This document shows positions 17,978 to 27,040 of a stretch of 64,000 nt of DNA, one piece after another. Made by a program: the position numbers and the translations under genes. The stretch spans positions 1,426,001 to 1,490,000 of the forward strand of contig NZ_CP013692.1 in NCBI RefSeq assembly GCF_001477625.1, given 5' to 3'. Under the pieces are notes generated by a model, which saw nothing but the letters and a program-made list of their open reading frames with translations, was not told the DNA's origin and searched no databases. The stretch's first letter is position 1, and every line of letters starts with the position of its first letter. This DNA comes from Paucibacter sp. KCTC 42545. GTDB lineage: Bacteria > Pseudomonadota > Gammaproteobacteria > Burkholderiales > Burkholderiaceae_C.

Positions 17978-18679
17978 ATGCGTGCTGCTCTGCTTGATAA
18001 CGTGACCCACCGGGATCTGCGCCTGCAGACCCGGCTGGATGCCGCTTGGGGTGATGCTGTGAGTGCCGTGCCCACGGTGCCCGCAGAGTTCAAGCAGATG
18101 CAGGCGCATTTCCCTATCGTGTTCCAGCAAAGCGGCGACGCCAGCCGCTTTCAGCCGGTGGCCTTGCTCGGTTTGCTGGAATCGCGCAGCAGCTTTTTGG
18201 GGCCGCGCGGCTGGGAGGCCGGCCATTTACCTTGGGCCCTGGAGCGCCAGCCCTTGCTGGTGGGTCGTGATGGCGAGGGCTGGGTCGTCCATATTGATTT
18301 GGACAGCCCGCGCCTGAGCTTGAGCGAAGGCGCGCCACTTTTTCTAGCCAATGGCGGGCAGTCGCCGCTGTTGGAGCGCCGGGTCTCGGTGCTGCAGGCC
18401 TTGCACGAAGGCATGCAGACCTTGCCCGACTTCATTGATGCACTCTTGCAGTACCAACTGCTGGAGCCCATGAGCTTGGACATCGAGCAAGCTGACGGCT
18501 CGGTGCGCCGTGTGGCCGGCTATTACGTCATCGACGAAGAGCGCCTCGCGGCCTTGCCGGGCACGGCGGTGGCTGCGCTGCACGAGGCGGGGCACTGGTT
18601 TGCCATTGCCATGGCTGTTGCCTCGTTGGCAAGGATTCCAGCCTTGCTTGAGCGCGAACAGCGGCTGGCTCTGGCTTGA
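17978..18679 (+). CDS. SapC family protein
   Basis: A 233-residue protein of the SapC family (named after a Campylobacter surface-array gene, but with no firm function in these bacteria). Recognisable parts are FKQMQAHFPIVFQ, RSSFLGPRGWEAGHLPWAL, the LFLANGGQSP segment and the C-terminal GYYVIDEERLAAL. No signal peptide is present, so it is probably cytoplasmic. It starts 16 bp after the receptor stop and is followed at 10 bp by the cupin-like gene. Genes of this family recur beside TonB receptors, cupin-like proteins and tryptophan-halogenase-like proteins, so a role in handling the imported glycan or its regulation is possible. Confidence 0.87.
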   Translation: MRAALLDNVTHRDLRLQTRLDAAWGDAVSAVPTVPAEFKQMQAHFPIVFQQSGDASRFQPVALLGLLESRSSFLGPRGWEAGHLPWALERQPLLVGRDGEGWVVHIDLDSPRLSLSEGAPLFLANGGQSPLLERRVSVLQALHEGMQTLPDFIDALLQYQLLEPMSLDIEQADGSVRRVAGYYVIDEERLAALPGTAVAALHEAGHWFAIAMAVASLARIPALLEREQRLALA

Positions 18680-18689
18680 GATTGCACTC

Positions 18690-19706
18690 ATGCAAGCCCT
18701 CAGGGAATTCAAGGTCGATCAAGCCGACCAGGTGCCGCCGCAGCTGCTCGCCATGGACGAGCCCTGTGTGCTGCGCGGCTTGGTCTCGCATTGGCCTCTG
18801 GTGCAAGCCTGCGAGCAGGCGGGCGGAGATGCTTCGGTAGCGGCAGCCGCTTGCCTGAAGTCGTACTGGCGCGATGCCACCGTTGGCGTGTTCCGCATGG
18901 CGCCGTCGACCCAGGGGCGCATTGCCTATAACGAAGATTTCAGCGGCTTCAATTTCAGCCGCGAGTTCCTGCGCTTTGATCAGTTGCTGGACCAGTTGCT
19001 GGCCTGCCGCGAGCAAAGCCCTTCGCCCTATCTGTACATGGGCTCGACCACGGTGGACACCTGCCTGCCTGGTTTTCGCTCTAGCCACGCGCTGCAGCTG
19101 GACTCGCCAGAAGAGGCCTTGGTGAGCTTGTGGATGGGCAACCAGATCACGGTGCCGGCGCATCAGGACTGGCCCTCTAACATCGCCTGCTGTGTGGCCG
19201 GTCGGCGGCGTTTCACCTTGTTCCCGCCCGACGCGGTGGGCGATTTGTACGTGGGTCCGCTGGACCTGACGCCGGCCGGTCAGCCCATCAGCCTGGCCGA
19301 TGCATCCAAGCCTGATTTGCAGCGCTTCCCACGTTTTGCCCAAGCCCTGGCGCGGGCCCAGGTGGCGGAGTTGGCGCCCGGCGATGCGATCTACATACCC
19401 AGCCTGTGGTGGCATCAGGTCGAGGGTTTGGATGGGCTCAATGCCCTGGTCAATTATTGGTGGCGTCGCAGCCCCGCGTGGGCAGATTCGCCCAACACGG
19501 CGCTGTGGTTGGCCTTGGCCACACTGCGTGATTTACCGCCGGCCGAGCGGCAGGCTTGGCGCGCGCTCTTTGATCACTATGTGTTTAAGGCCGATGCCAG
19601 CACCGCCGCGCATATCCCTGCCCAAGCGCGCGGCCTGCTCGCGCCCTTTGACGAAACCGCCATGCGCCGCATGCGTGCATGGCTGATGAAAAAACTCAAT
19701 CGATAA
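18690..19706 (+). CDS. Cupin-like (JmjC/cupin_8) domain protein
   Basis: A 338-residue protein with the JmjC-like cupin fold of Fe(II)/2-oxoglutarate oxygenases. Evidence: the N-terminal DEPCVLRGLVSHWPLVQ, then NQITVPAHQDWPSNIACCV, GRRRFTLFPPD and PGDAIYIPSLWWHQVEGLDG. The metal-site candidates are His and Asp of the HQD motif (HxD would be canonical) and the distal His in WWHQVE. I start at the ATG at 18690, which lies 8 bp after the SapC stop; longer frames overlap SapC. Substrate unknown. It sits between SapC and the halogenase-like gene, a recurrent order in TonB-receptor loci. Confidence 0.87.
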   Translation: MQALREFKVDQADQVPPQLLAMDEPCVLRGLVSHWPLVQACEQAGGDASVAAAACLKSYWRDATVGVFRMAPSTQGRIAYNEDFSGFNFSREFLRFDQLLDQLLACREQSPSPYLYMGSTTVDTCLPGFRSSHALQLDSPEEALVSLWMGNQITVPAHQDWPSNIACCVAGRRRFTLFPPDAVGDLYVGPLDLTPAGQPISLADASKPDLQRFPRFAQALARAQVAELAPGDAIYIPSLWWHQVEGLDGLNALVNYWWRRSPAWADSPNTALWLALATLRDLPPAERQAWRALFDHYVFKADASTAAHIPAQARGLLAPFDETAMRRMRAWLMKKLNR

Positions 19707-19714
19707 GGCTGCAA

Positions 19715-21247
19715 ATGAACGTTCAAGCTTTTCCGACCGAGAGTGCCCGCAGCAGCGCGTCAGCGGTGCGCCGCGTCGTCATCGCCGGTGGCGGCACCGC
19801 CGGCTGGATGGTGGCTGCCCTGATGGGCAAGCTGATGGGCAAGCAGCTCGAGATCCGCCTGGTGGAGTCCGATGAGATTGGCACCGTCGGCGTCGGCGAG
19901 GCCACCATTCCCGCCTTGCATATGTTCCACGAACTGCTGGGCATCAAAGAGGCTGAATTCATGGCCGCCACCCAGGCCACCTTCAAGCTGGGCATCAAGT
20001 TCGAAGGCTGGAAGGCGCCCGGCGAGGACTACATCCACTCCTTCGGCTTGACCGGCCAAGATCATTGGAGTGCTGGCTTCCAGCACTTCTGGCTGAAAGG
20101 CCGGCAGCGCGGCTTGGCACAGCGCTACGGCGACTATTGCCTGGAGTTGCGCGCCGCCGAAGAGAACCGCTTTGCCCATCTGCCGCAAAACGGCATGAAC
20201 TACGCCTACCACCTCGATGCCACGCGTTATGCGCGTTACCTGCGCGGCATTGCCGAGGCGCATGGGGTGCAGCGCATCGAGGGCAAGATCACCGAGGTGC
20301 TGCGCGTCACGCCCGACGGCGACTTGAGCGCGCTGCGCCTGGGCGATGGCGCCCTGGTGGCAGGCGACTTGTTCATCGACTGCACCGGCTTTCGTGCGCT
20401 CTTGCTGGGCGAGACCCTGGGTGTGCCGTATGAGGATTGGACCCACTGGCTGCCCTGCGACCGTGCCGTAGCGGTGCAGACCGCTTCGGTGCGCGAGGCC
20501 CCGCCTTACACCCGCTCTATCGCGCACCCGTTTGGCTGGCAATGGCGCATTCCGCTGCAGCACCGGGTGGGCAATGGCCTGGTCTACAGCAGCCGCGAGC
20601 TGTCCGATGCTGACGCGCCTGAGGTCTTGACCCGCCATGTTGAAGGCGAGCTTTTGATGAAGCCGCGCCTGCTGCGCTTCATACCGGGCCAGCGCCGCGA
20701 GGTGTGGAATCGCAATTGCATCGCGGTGGGCCTGTCCAGCGGTTTCATCGAACCGCTGGAGTCCACCAGCATCCACCTGATCCAGCGCGCGGCGATCCGC
20801 TTGATGCGCTTGTTCCCTGCCGGTGGTGTGCGTGAGGTGGACCGGGTCGAGTTCAACCGCCAGACGCAGGATGACCTTGAGCACATCCGCGACTTCATCA
20901 TCCTGCACTATCACGTGACCGAGCGGGACGACTCTGATTTGTGGCGCCATGTGCGCACGATGGCCGTGCCCGAGACACTGCGCCACCGGATCGAGTTGTT
21001 CACCGAAACGGCGCGGGTGTTCCGTCCGCTGGACGAGTTGTTCGCCGAAAACTCCTGGATCCAGGTGATGCTGGGGCAGGGCATCAGCCCGCGCCATCAC
21101 CATCCGGTGGCTGACTTGATGGGCGACGCGGAGTTGCAGCAGTTCCTGGAGCACATCCGCCGCCAGGTCTCGCAGCGCCTGGCCACCTTGCCGCCCCATG
21201 CCGCCTATGTGGAGCGCTTGTGTGCGCCTTACCGTGCCGCGGCCTGA
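19715..21247 (+). CDS. Tryptophan-halogenase-family flavoprotein
   Basis: A 510-residue flavin-dependent halogenase-like protein. The FAD-binding VVIAGGGTAGW is at residues 21-31, GVGEATIP follows, the catalytic-lysine region reads KLGIKFEGW, and the halogenase signature WxWxIP is present as GWQWRIP near residue 270. All motifs needed for chemistry are kept. Start at the ATG at 19715, 8 bp after the cupin gene; it is the last gene of the operon, followed by a terminator. No biosynthetic cluster surrounds it; instead it belongs to a glycan-uptake operon, where the natural substrate of such proteins is unknown. Confidence 0.92.
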   Translation: MNVQAFPTESARSSASAVRRVVIAGGGTAGWMVAALMGKLMGKQLEIRLVESDEIGTVGVGEATIPALHMFHELLGIKEAEFMAATQATFKLGIKFEGWKAPGEDYIHSFGLTGQDHWSAGFQHFWLKGRQRGLAQRYGDYCLELRAAEENRFAHLPQNGMNYAYHLDATRYARYLRGIAEAHGVQRIEGKITEVLRVTPDGDLSALRLGDGALVAGDLFIDCTGFRALLLGETLGVPYEDWTHWLPCDRAVAVQTASVREAPPYTRSIAHPFGWQWRIPLQHRVGNGLVYSSRELSDADAPEVLTRHVEGELLMKPRLLRFIPGQRREVWNRNCIAVGLSSGFIEPLESTSIHLIQRAAIRLMRLFPAGGVREVDRVEFNRQTQDDLEHIRDFIILHYHVTERDDSDLWRHVRTMAVPETLRHRIELFTETARVFRPLDELFAENSWIQVMLGQGISPRHHHPVADLMGDAELQQFLEHIRRQVSQRLATLPPHAAYVERLCAPYRAAA

Positions 21248-21255
21248 ACGACGCG

Positions 21256-21297
21256 CAAGGCGGAGTTTTCTCCGCCTTGATGGCTTTCCTCTTTTTT
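21256..21297 (+). terminator. Rho-independent terminator after the receptor-halogenase operon
   Basis: CAAGGCGGAG (21256-21265) and CTCCGCCTTG (21270-21279) form a perfect 10-bp stem with a TTTT loop, followed by a T-rich tract ending in TTTTTT (21292-21297). It separates the operon from glk. Confidence 0.88.
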
Positions 21298-21313
21298 GCA
21301 AACTGAAGCTGTG

Positions 21314-22279
21314 ATGACCGAAACCTACCCCCGCTTGTTGGGTGATATCGGCGGGACCAATGCCCGCTTTGCATGGGTCGAGGCACCCGAAGTGCCGGTG
21401 GCCCACTGTGTGAACTACCGTTGTGCCGACTACCCAACCATTGCCGACGCGATTTCAAGTTATGTGGCGGAGCATGCCCCGGCTCGGCCGCAGGCCGCCG
21501 CACTGGGCATTGCCAATCCAATCGACGGTGATCAGGTGCGTATGACCAATGGCAATTGGTCCTTCTCGATCCAGGCGCTCAAGCGCGATCTGGGCGTGGA
21601 GCACCTGTCGGTGGTGAATGACTTCACCGCCTTGGCCCTGGCCCTGCCAAGCCTGGACTCCAGCCAGTTGCATGCCCTGGACGGCGGCAGCTCGGTCGCC
21701 GGCGAGCCGCTGGCGGTGCTGGGCGCCGGCACCGGCCTGGGTGTGGCCGGCCTGCTGGCCCTGCCCAATGGCACGTGGTGTCCCTTGTCGGGGGAGGGCG
21801 GGCACACCACGCTGGCGGGCCAAGATGCTTTTGAGGATGCGGTGGTCGCTCGCCTGCGCTTGCGCTTTGGCCATGTGTCGGCGGAGCGGGCGCTCTCCGG
21901 GCCGGGCTTGGTCAATCTCTACCGGGCCTGCGCTGAAATCGCCGGCCAAGACTTGGCCGATCTGACCCCGCCCGAGGTCTTGCTGCGTGCCGAGCAAGGC
22001 GATGTCCTGGCCAAGCAAGCGATTGAGCTCTTCTGCAACTTCCTGGGTAGCGTGGCCGGCAATTTGGCCCTGACCCTGGGAGCGCGGGGCGGCGTTTACA
22101 TCGGCGGCGGCGTGGCGCCTCGTTTACTCAAGGAGTTACGCCAGTCGAACTTCCGTGCCCGCTTTGAAGGCAAGGGCCGCTTCGCTGACTACTTGGCCGC
22201 CATTCCTTGCTTTGTCATTGATGCGGCGGTTTCGCCGGCCCTGGATGGCGCCTCGCGGGCGCTGGATCTTGGTTTGTAA
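21314..22279 (+). CDS. glk: Glucokinase
   Basis: A 321-residue enzyme of the bacterial Glk family that phosphorylates glucose to glucose-6-phosphate with ATP in the cytoplasm. LLGDIGGTNARFAWVE is the N-terminal phosphate-binding motif, VVNDFTALALALPSL carries the catalytic Asp, and LGAGTGLGVAGL and LSGEGGHTTLA follow. The ATG at 21314 is chosen; a GTG lies 3 bp before. It would use glucose freed inside the cell by the GH1 enzyme, in parallel with the phosphotransferase genes that follow. Confidence 0.93.
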   Translation: MTETYPRLLGDIGGTNARFAWVEAPEVPVAHCVNYRCADYPTIADAISSYVAEHAPARPQAAALGIANPIDGDQVRMTNGNWSFSIQALKRDLGVEHLSVVNDFTALALALPSLDSSQLHALDGGSSVAGEPLAVLGAGTGLGVAGLLALPNGTWCPLSGEGGHTTLAGQDAFEDAVVARLRLRFGHVSAERALSGPGLVNLYRACAEIAGQDLADLTPPEVLLRAEQGDVLAKQAIELFCNFLGSVAGNLALTLGARGGVYIGGGVAPRLLKELRQSNFRARFEGKGRFADYLAAIPCFVIDAAVSPALDGASRALDLGL

Positions 22280-22436
22280 CGAGGGGCCGGTGCTCAGCCG
22301 CCATGACAACTTCAGAGTAGGGATGTTGGCCGTGGCGCGTGGCGGTCAGCATCCGAGCAGCTCGCCTGTTTCGGTCAACAGGCCCTGAGCAACCTTGCCT
22401 CTAGGGGCAGAGCGCCTCCCAACTTTTTCTCAAGCC

Positions 22437-25037
22437 ATGCAAGCAAGCAGTACGAAAAAAAACCAAACTACGCAACTCAGGCAACTCACGCTTTTGGCGC
22501 CGCTCTCGGGCCTCTTGCTGCCGCTCGAGCAGGTGCCCGACCCCGTGTTTGCGCAAAAGATGGTGGGCGACGGCATTTCGCTGGACCCCACTTCGAATGA
22601 ATTGCTCGCACCGGTGGCAGGCCGGATCACTCAGCTGCACGACGCCCATCACGCGCTCACCATCGCCAGCGACGCCGGACCCGAGATCTTGCTGCACATC
22701 GGCGTGGATACCGTCTTGCTCAAGGGCGCGGGATTCAGCCCCTTGGTCAAGCAAGGGGAGCGCGTGGCGGCGGGCCAGGCGCTGATTCGCTTCGATGCCG
22801 ATGCGGTGGCCCTGGGCGCACGCAGCTTGCTGACGCAAATCGTGGTGGCCAATGGGGAGTCTGTGACTCGCATTGCGCCGGCGCGTGGCCGCGTCGTGGC
22901 CGGCCAAGACACTTTGATGGTGCTGGATTTGGCCGAGACAGCGGCCACCAGTCGCCAAGGCAGCGACAGCAGTTCAACTAGCACACAGCGCTCAGCCCCC
23001 GTGCGCTTGCCCAACCCGGCAGGCTTGCACGCCCGGCCCGCTGCGGTGCTGGCCGCTGCCGCGAAGAAGTATTTGTCTGATGTGCGGCTGGTGCTGGGCG
23101 CCAAAGAGGCCAATGCCAAGTCTTTGGTGGCCGTCATGGCGCTGTCGACCAAGCAGGGCGATGAGGTGCTGATTCAGGCTTCGGGGCCCGACGCGGCCGA
23201 GGCGACTTCGGCGCTGGCAGAGTTGCTGGCGCAAGGCTGTGGCGAGAACCTTGCTGAGGCGGCTTCGCCTGCGCCAGCTCGCGCCGAACCTGCAGCTTCC
23301 GCTAACCCGGTGGCGGCGCGGACTGTCGCCGCTGCGGCCGGAGAACTCGTGGGCGTGTCGGCTTCTCCCGGCTTGGCCGTGGGCCAGATCGTGCAGTTCC
23401 GCGTGGGCGCGATTGATGTCAAAAAAACGGGTGGCACGCCCAAGCATGAACGGGCCCGTCTGGACGCCGCCTTGCATGAAGCCCATGCCCAGCTGGAGAC
23501 CCTCAAGGCTGCACTGTCTGATGCCAGCAAGGCGCAAATCCTCAGCGCTCACCAAGAGCTGCTCGCCGACCCCGATTTGTTCGAAGCCGCGATTGCCGGT
23601 ATCAGCGCCGGAGACAGCGCGGGCTACGCCTGGCGCAGCGCCTACACCGGCGCTGCCGCCCAGCTGGAGGCGCTGGACAATGCGCTGCTGCGCGAGCGTG
23701 CCCATGACATCCGCGACGTTGGGCGGCGCGTGCTGGCCTTGCTGGCTGGGGTGGCGCAGACGGCCATCCAAGTCCCTGACAACTCGATTCTGATTGCCGA
23801 GGAGTTGAGCCCGTCCGACACCGCCGCCCTGGATCGCAGCAAGGTGCTGGGCTTTTGCACCACCACTGGCGGCGCCACCAGCCATGTGGCGATTCTGGCC
23901 CGCTCACTGGGCATTCCGGCCATCTGCGGCATTGATGCCGCAGCGCTGAATCTGGCCGAGGGCAGCCAGGTGGTACTTGACGGCTCCAGCGGCGTTCTGC
24001 AAACCGCACCCGATGCCGCAGCGCTTGATTCGGCCCGGCTGCGCATGGCGCAACAAGCGCAGCGCCGCAGCGAAGAAGCGGCGCAGGCGCATCTGCCCGC
24101 CACCACCTTGGATGGGCAGCGCATCGAGGTCGTGGCCAATGTGCGCAATGCGGCCGACACGCTTGAGGGCTTAACGCATGGCGCCGAAGGCGTGGGCTTG
24201 CTGCGTTCAGAATTCCTTTTTGATGAACGCGACACGGCGCCCAGCGAGGAAGAGCAGGCCCAGGCCTACAGCGCCGTGGCCCAAGCCCTCGGGCCTGAGC
24301 GGGTGCTGGTGATTCGCACGCTCGATGTCGGCGGTGACAAACCCTTGCCCTATCTGCCCCTGCCCAAGGAGGACAACCCCTTCCTGGGCCTGCGCGGCGT
24401 GCGGGTGAGCTTGGCGCGGCCAGCTATGTTCCGCACCCAGTTGCGTGCCATCTTGCGCGCCGCGCCGCTGGCGCAGCTGCACATCATGTTCCCCATGATC
24501 GCCACCTTGGACGAGTGGCGGGAAGCCCGCGGCATCTTGGCCGAAGAGCAAGCGGCGTTGGGCGTCGGCGATGTGAAAGTCGGCTTGATGATTGAGGTGC
24601 CATCGGCTGCGCTGCTGGCCGAGCAATTCGCCCGCGAGGCGGACTTTTTCTCCATCGGCAGCAATGACCTGACCCAGTACACGCTGGCGATGGACCGCGG
24701 CCACCCGCAGCTGGCCAAACAGGCCGATGCCTTGCACCCGGCCGTGCTGAAGATGATCGCCATGAGCTGCGAGGGCGCGAGCCAGCATGGCAAATGGGTT
24801 GGCGTGTGTGGCGGCCTGGCGTCTGAGCCGCTGGCCGTGCCGGTGCTGATCGGCCTGGGGGTGACAGAGCTGTCAGTCTCGGTGCCCGCCATTCCCGCCA
24901 TCAAGGCGCAAGTCAAACGCCTGAGCCTGGCCGCGTGCCAGCAGCTGGCGCGCGAGGTCTTGCTGCTGGGTAGCGCCCGTGAGGTGCGTGCCCGCCTAGC
25001 AGCCTTCGCAGCCATTGCCGAAACAACAACAACTTAA
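22437..25037 (+). CDS. Fused PTS phosphotransferase: EIIA(Glc)-HPr-Enzyme I
   Basis: An 866-residue cytoplasmic protein joining three PTS phosphocarriers. Residues ~18-165 are EIIA of the glucose class (active His87 in ILLHIGVDT, helper His72). Residues ~188-270 are HPr (His198 in GLHARP). Residues ~303-866 are Enzyme I (His483 in GGATSHVAI, PEP site GSNDLTQYTLAMDR). All three phosphorylated histidines are present, so phosphate can pass from PEP through one chain to the EIICB permease encoded 18 bp downstream. Ser/Thr- and Ala/Pro-rich linkers join the parts. I use the ATG at 22437; a TTG at 22395 would add 14 residues. Confidence 0.94.
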   Translation: MQASSTKKNQTTQLRQLTLLAPLSGLLLPLEQVPDPVFAQKMVGDGISLDPTSNELLAPVAGRITQLHDAHHALTIASDAGPEILLHIGVDTVLLKGAGFSPLVKQGERVAAGQALIRFDADAVALGARSLLTQIVVANGESVTRIAPARGRVVAGQDTLMVLDLAETAATSRQGSDSSSTSTQRSAPVRLPNPAGLHARPAAVLAAAAKKYLSDVRLVLGAKEANAKSLVAVMALSTKQGDEVLIQASGPDAAEATSALAELLAQGCGENLAEAASPAPARAEPAASANPVAARTVAAAAGELVGVSASPGLAVGQIVQFRVGAIDVKKTGGTPKHERARLDAALHEAHAQLETLKAALSDASKAQILSAHQELLADPDLFEAAIAGISAGDSAGYAWRSAYTGAAAQLEALDNALLRERAHDIRDVGRRVLALLAGVAQTAIQVPDNSILIAEELSPSDTAALDRSKVLGFCTTTGGATSHVAILARSLGIPAICGIDAAALNLAEGSQVVLDGSSGVLQTAPDAAALDSARLRMAQQAQRRSEEAAQAHLPATTLDGQRIEVVANVRNAADTLEGLTHGAEGVGLLRSEFLFDERDTAPSEEEQAQAYSAVAQALGPERVLVIRTLDVGGDKPLPYLPLPKEDNPFLGLRGVRVSLARPAMFRTQLRAILRAAPLAQLHIMFPMIATLDEWREARGILAEEQAALGVGDVKVGLMIEVPSAALLAEQFAREADFFSIGSNDLTQYTLAMDRGHPQLAKQADALHPAVLKMIAMSCEGASQHGKWVGVCGGLASEPLAVPVLIGLGVTELSVSVPAIPAIKAQVKRLSLAACQQLAREVLLLGSAREVRARLAAFAAIAETTTT

Positions 25038-25055
25038 AAACAAGAGACCACAGTC

Positions 25056-26891
25056 ATGTTCCAAAACGCTTTCTCGGCGCTGCAAAAAATCGGCAAGGCC
25101 TTGATGATGCCGGTCGCGGTGCTGCCGGTGGCCGGCTTGCTGCTCGGCCTGGGCGCCACCGACTTTCACACCAGCAATGCCGTGTTCCTGGCGATTCTGT
25201 CGCTGATGAAGAATGCGGGCGATGTGATCTTCGGCAATTTGCCGCTGATCTTTGCCATCGGTGTGGCCCTGGGCTTTACCCAGAACGATGGGGTGGCCGC
25301 GATTGCGGCCACCATCGGCTTTCTGGTGATGACGGTGACGCTGGGCGTGATGGCCGGCATTCTTGGCATCAAGCCCGACATGATCATGGGCCAGCCCTCG
25401 ATTCAAACCGGAGTGTTTGGCGGCATCCTGGCGGGCGGTATGGCCGCCATGATGTTCAACCGCTACTACCGAATTTCGCTTCCGGCCTACCTGGGCTTCT
25501 TTGCCGGCAAGCGCTTTGTGCCCATCGTCACTGCGCTCGGCGCATTGGTGCTGGGCGTTGTGCTGGCCTTCATCTGGCCGCCGATTGGTGGCGCCATCAA
25601 GGCCTTCTCGCATTGGGCCGCCGTCAGCGACCCCACCACCGCCGCCACGGTCTACGGCTTCTTTGAGCGCTTGCTGATTCCCTTCGGCTTGCACCACATC
25701 TGGAACGTACCTTTCTTCTTTGAGATGGGTTCCTTCACCGACGCCTCCGGCAAGGTGGTCAGCGGGGACATCAACCGCTTCTTCGCCGGCGACCCGACGG
25801 CGGGCATCTTGGCCGGCGCGTTTTTGTTCAAGATGTTCGGCCTGCCGGCTGCCGCGATTGCGATCTGGCACACCGCCCGGCCTGAGAAGAAGCTGGCCGT
25901 GGGCGGCATGATGGTGTCGGCGGCACTAACGTCCTTTTTGACCGGCATCACCGAGCCCATCGAGTTTGCATTTTTGTTCGTCGCCCCGGTGCTGTATTTC
26001 CTGCACGCTTGTTTGGCCGCCTCGGCGCAGTTTCTGGCCAATAGCTTGCACATGCATATGGGCTTCACTTTCTCGCAAGGTGGCATCGACTTCTTGATGT
26101 TCAACCTGATCGGGGATAAGGCCCAACACGCTTGGTATGTGTTCGTGCTCGGCCCGATTTATGCGGCCATCTATTACGGCGTGTTCCGCTTCGTGATCGT
26201 CAAGTTCAACCTCAAAACACCGGGCCGTGAAGTCGAGGCGGATGGCAGCACGCCGAGCAACGCTGCGGAAGTGGTGACGAGTAACGGTCAATTTGGCCGT
26301 GCACTGGATCTGGTGCTGGCCTTTGGCGGCCGTAGCAATATCGTCAATCTGGATGCCTGCATCACACGTCTTCGGGTGACGGTGAAGACGCCCGGCAAAG
26401 TGGATCAAGCGCGGCTCAAGGCGCTGGGCGCCGCCGGGGTGGTCGTGGTGGGTAGCGGTGTTCAGGCCATTTTTGGCCCCGCAGCTGAGAACCTCAAAGG
26501 TGAGATGCAGGACTATCTGGCAGTGGCTGGCGCGGAAGCCGATGGCGGCGAGGCCTTAGCCAGCCCAGCTTCGACTGGACCAGCGGGTGCAGCGGGTTCA
26601 ACAGGCGCAGCGAGTCATGCGGTGGATGCCGGCAGCGCTGAGCAGCCCATTTCTCCCTGGGTGGCCGAAGCTGCCGGGCCGCTCTTGGCCGCGCTGGGCG
26701 GCAAAGCCAATCTACGCAGCTTGCAGGCCGTGGCCTTTACCCGCCTGCGGGTGCAATTGCTCGACGCTGCTCAGTTTGATGAAGCTGCGGCGAGTAAGGC
26801 GGGGGCCAATGCGGTGATGCGGGTCAGTGCGGACACCCTGCATCTGATCGTTGGCAGCGATGCGGCTCAGTTCGCCAAGGCCATGCAGTAG
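25056..26891 (+). CDS. ptsG: Glucose PTS permease EIICB, with extra degenerate EIIB domain
   Basis: A 611-residue inner-membrane permease that imports and phosphorylates glucose. The EIIC part (residues ~1-385) closely follows the enterobacterial glucose permease rather than the N-acetylglucosamine one: [31 protein letters not shown] [25 protein letters not shown] and [19 protein letters not shown] follows with the phosphorylated Cys435 in DACITRLRV. After an Ala/Gly/Ser linker (~490-530) a second EIIB-like domain (~535-611) reads AVAFTRLRV, with Ala560 where the Cys should be, so it cannot be phosphorylated there. It lies 18 bp after the EIIA-HPr-EI gene and gets its phosphate from it. Confidence 0.92.
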   Translation: MFQNAFSALQKIGKALMMPVAVLPVAGLLLGLGATDFHTSNAVFLAILSLMKNAGDVIFGNLPLIFAIGVALGFTQNDGVAAIAATIGFLVMTVTLGVMAGILGIKPDMIMGQPSIQTGVFGGILAGGMAAMMFNRYYRISLPAYLGFFAGKRFVPIVTALGALVLGVVLAFIWPPIGGAIKAFSHWAAVSDPTTAATVYGFFERLLIPFGLHHIWNVPFFFEMGSFTDASGKVVSGDINRFFAGDPTAGILAGAFLFKMFGLPAAAIAIWHTARPEKKLAVGGMMVSAALTSFLTGITEPIEFAFLFVAPVLYFLHACLAASAQFLANSLHMHMGFTFSQGGIDFLMFNLIGDKAQHAWYVFVLGPIYAAIYYGVFRFVIVKFNLKTPGREVEADGSTPSNAAEVVTSNGQFGRALDLVLAFGGRSNIVNLDACITRLRVTVKTPGKVDQARLKALGAAGVVVVGSGVQAIFGPAAENLKGEMQDYLAVAGAEADGGEALASPASTGPAGAAGSTGAASHAVDAGSAEQPISPWVAEAAGPLLAALGGKANLRSLQAVAFTRLRVQLLDAAQFDEAAASKAGANAVMRVSADTLHLIVGSDAAQFAKAMQ

Positions 26892-26908
26892 CAGTCCCGG
26901 CAAGAGGA

Positions 26909-26980
26909 GGGCAGGCATTCACGCCGTCCGGCTGGCTCTCAGTAGCCATCGGCGCTGCCCCTGACTTTTCTTCTCTTTTT
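26909..26980 (+). terminator. Possible terminator after the PTS genes
   Basis: GGGCAG (26909-26914) pairs with CTGCCC (26955-26960) around shorter inner inverted repeats, and a T-rich tract (26964-26980, including TTTTT) follows. The loop is large, so this is a weak call. Confidence 0.35.
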
Positions 26981-27040
26981 GTTCATTCGCTGCCGCCCGC
27001 TGATGGCGGCCCTGGAACCCTTGATGGCAAGGCAAGCCCT

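Noticed and set aside
19715..21247. Halogenase as part of a secondary-metabolite cluster
   Set aside because: No NRPS, PKS or tailoring genes lie nearby; the operon context is TonB-dependent uptake.
19760..21406. A 548-codon minus-strand frame inside the halogenase gene
   Set aside because: It is antisense to a protein with complete catalytic motifs, and it also crosses a terminator.
25056..26891. N-acetylglucosamine permease (NagE)
   Set aside because: The EIIC sequence ([39 protein letters not shown]) follows the glucose permease, not NagE (which has TGLHQVLNT at the same place).
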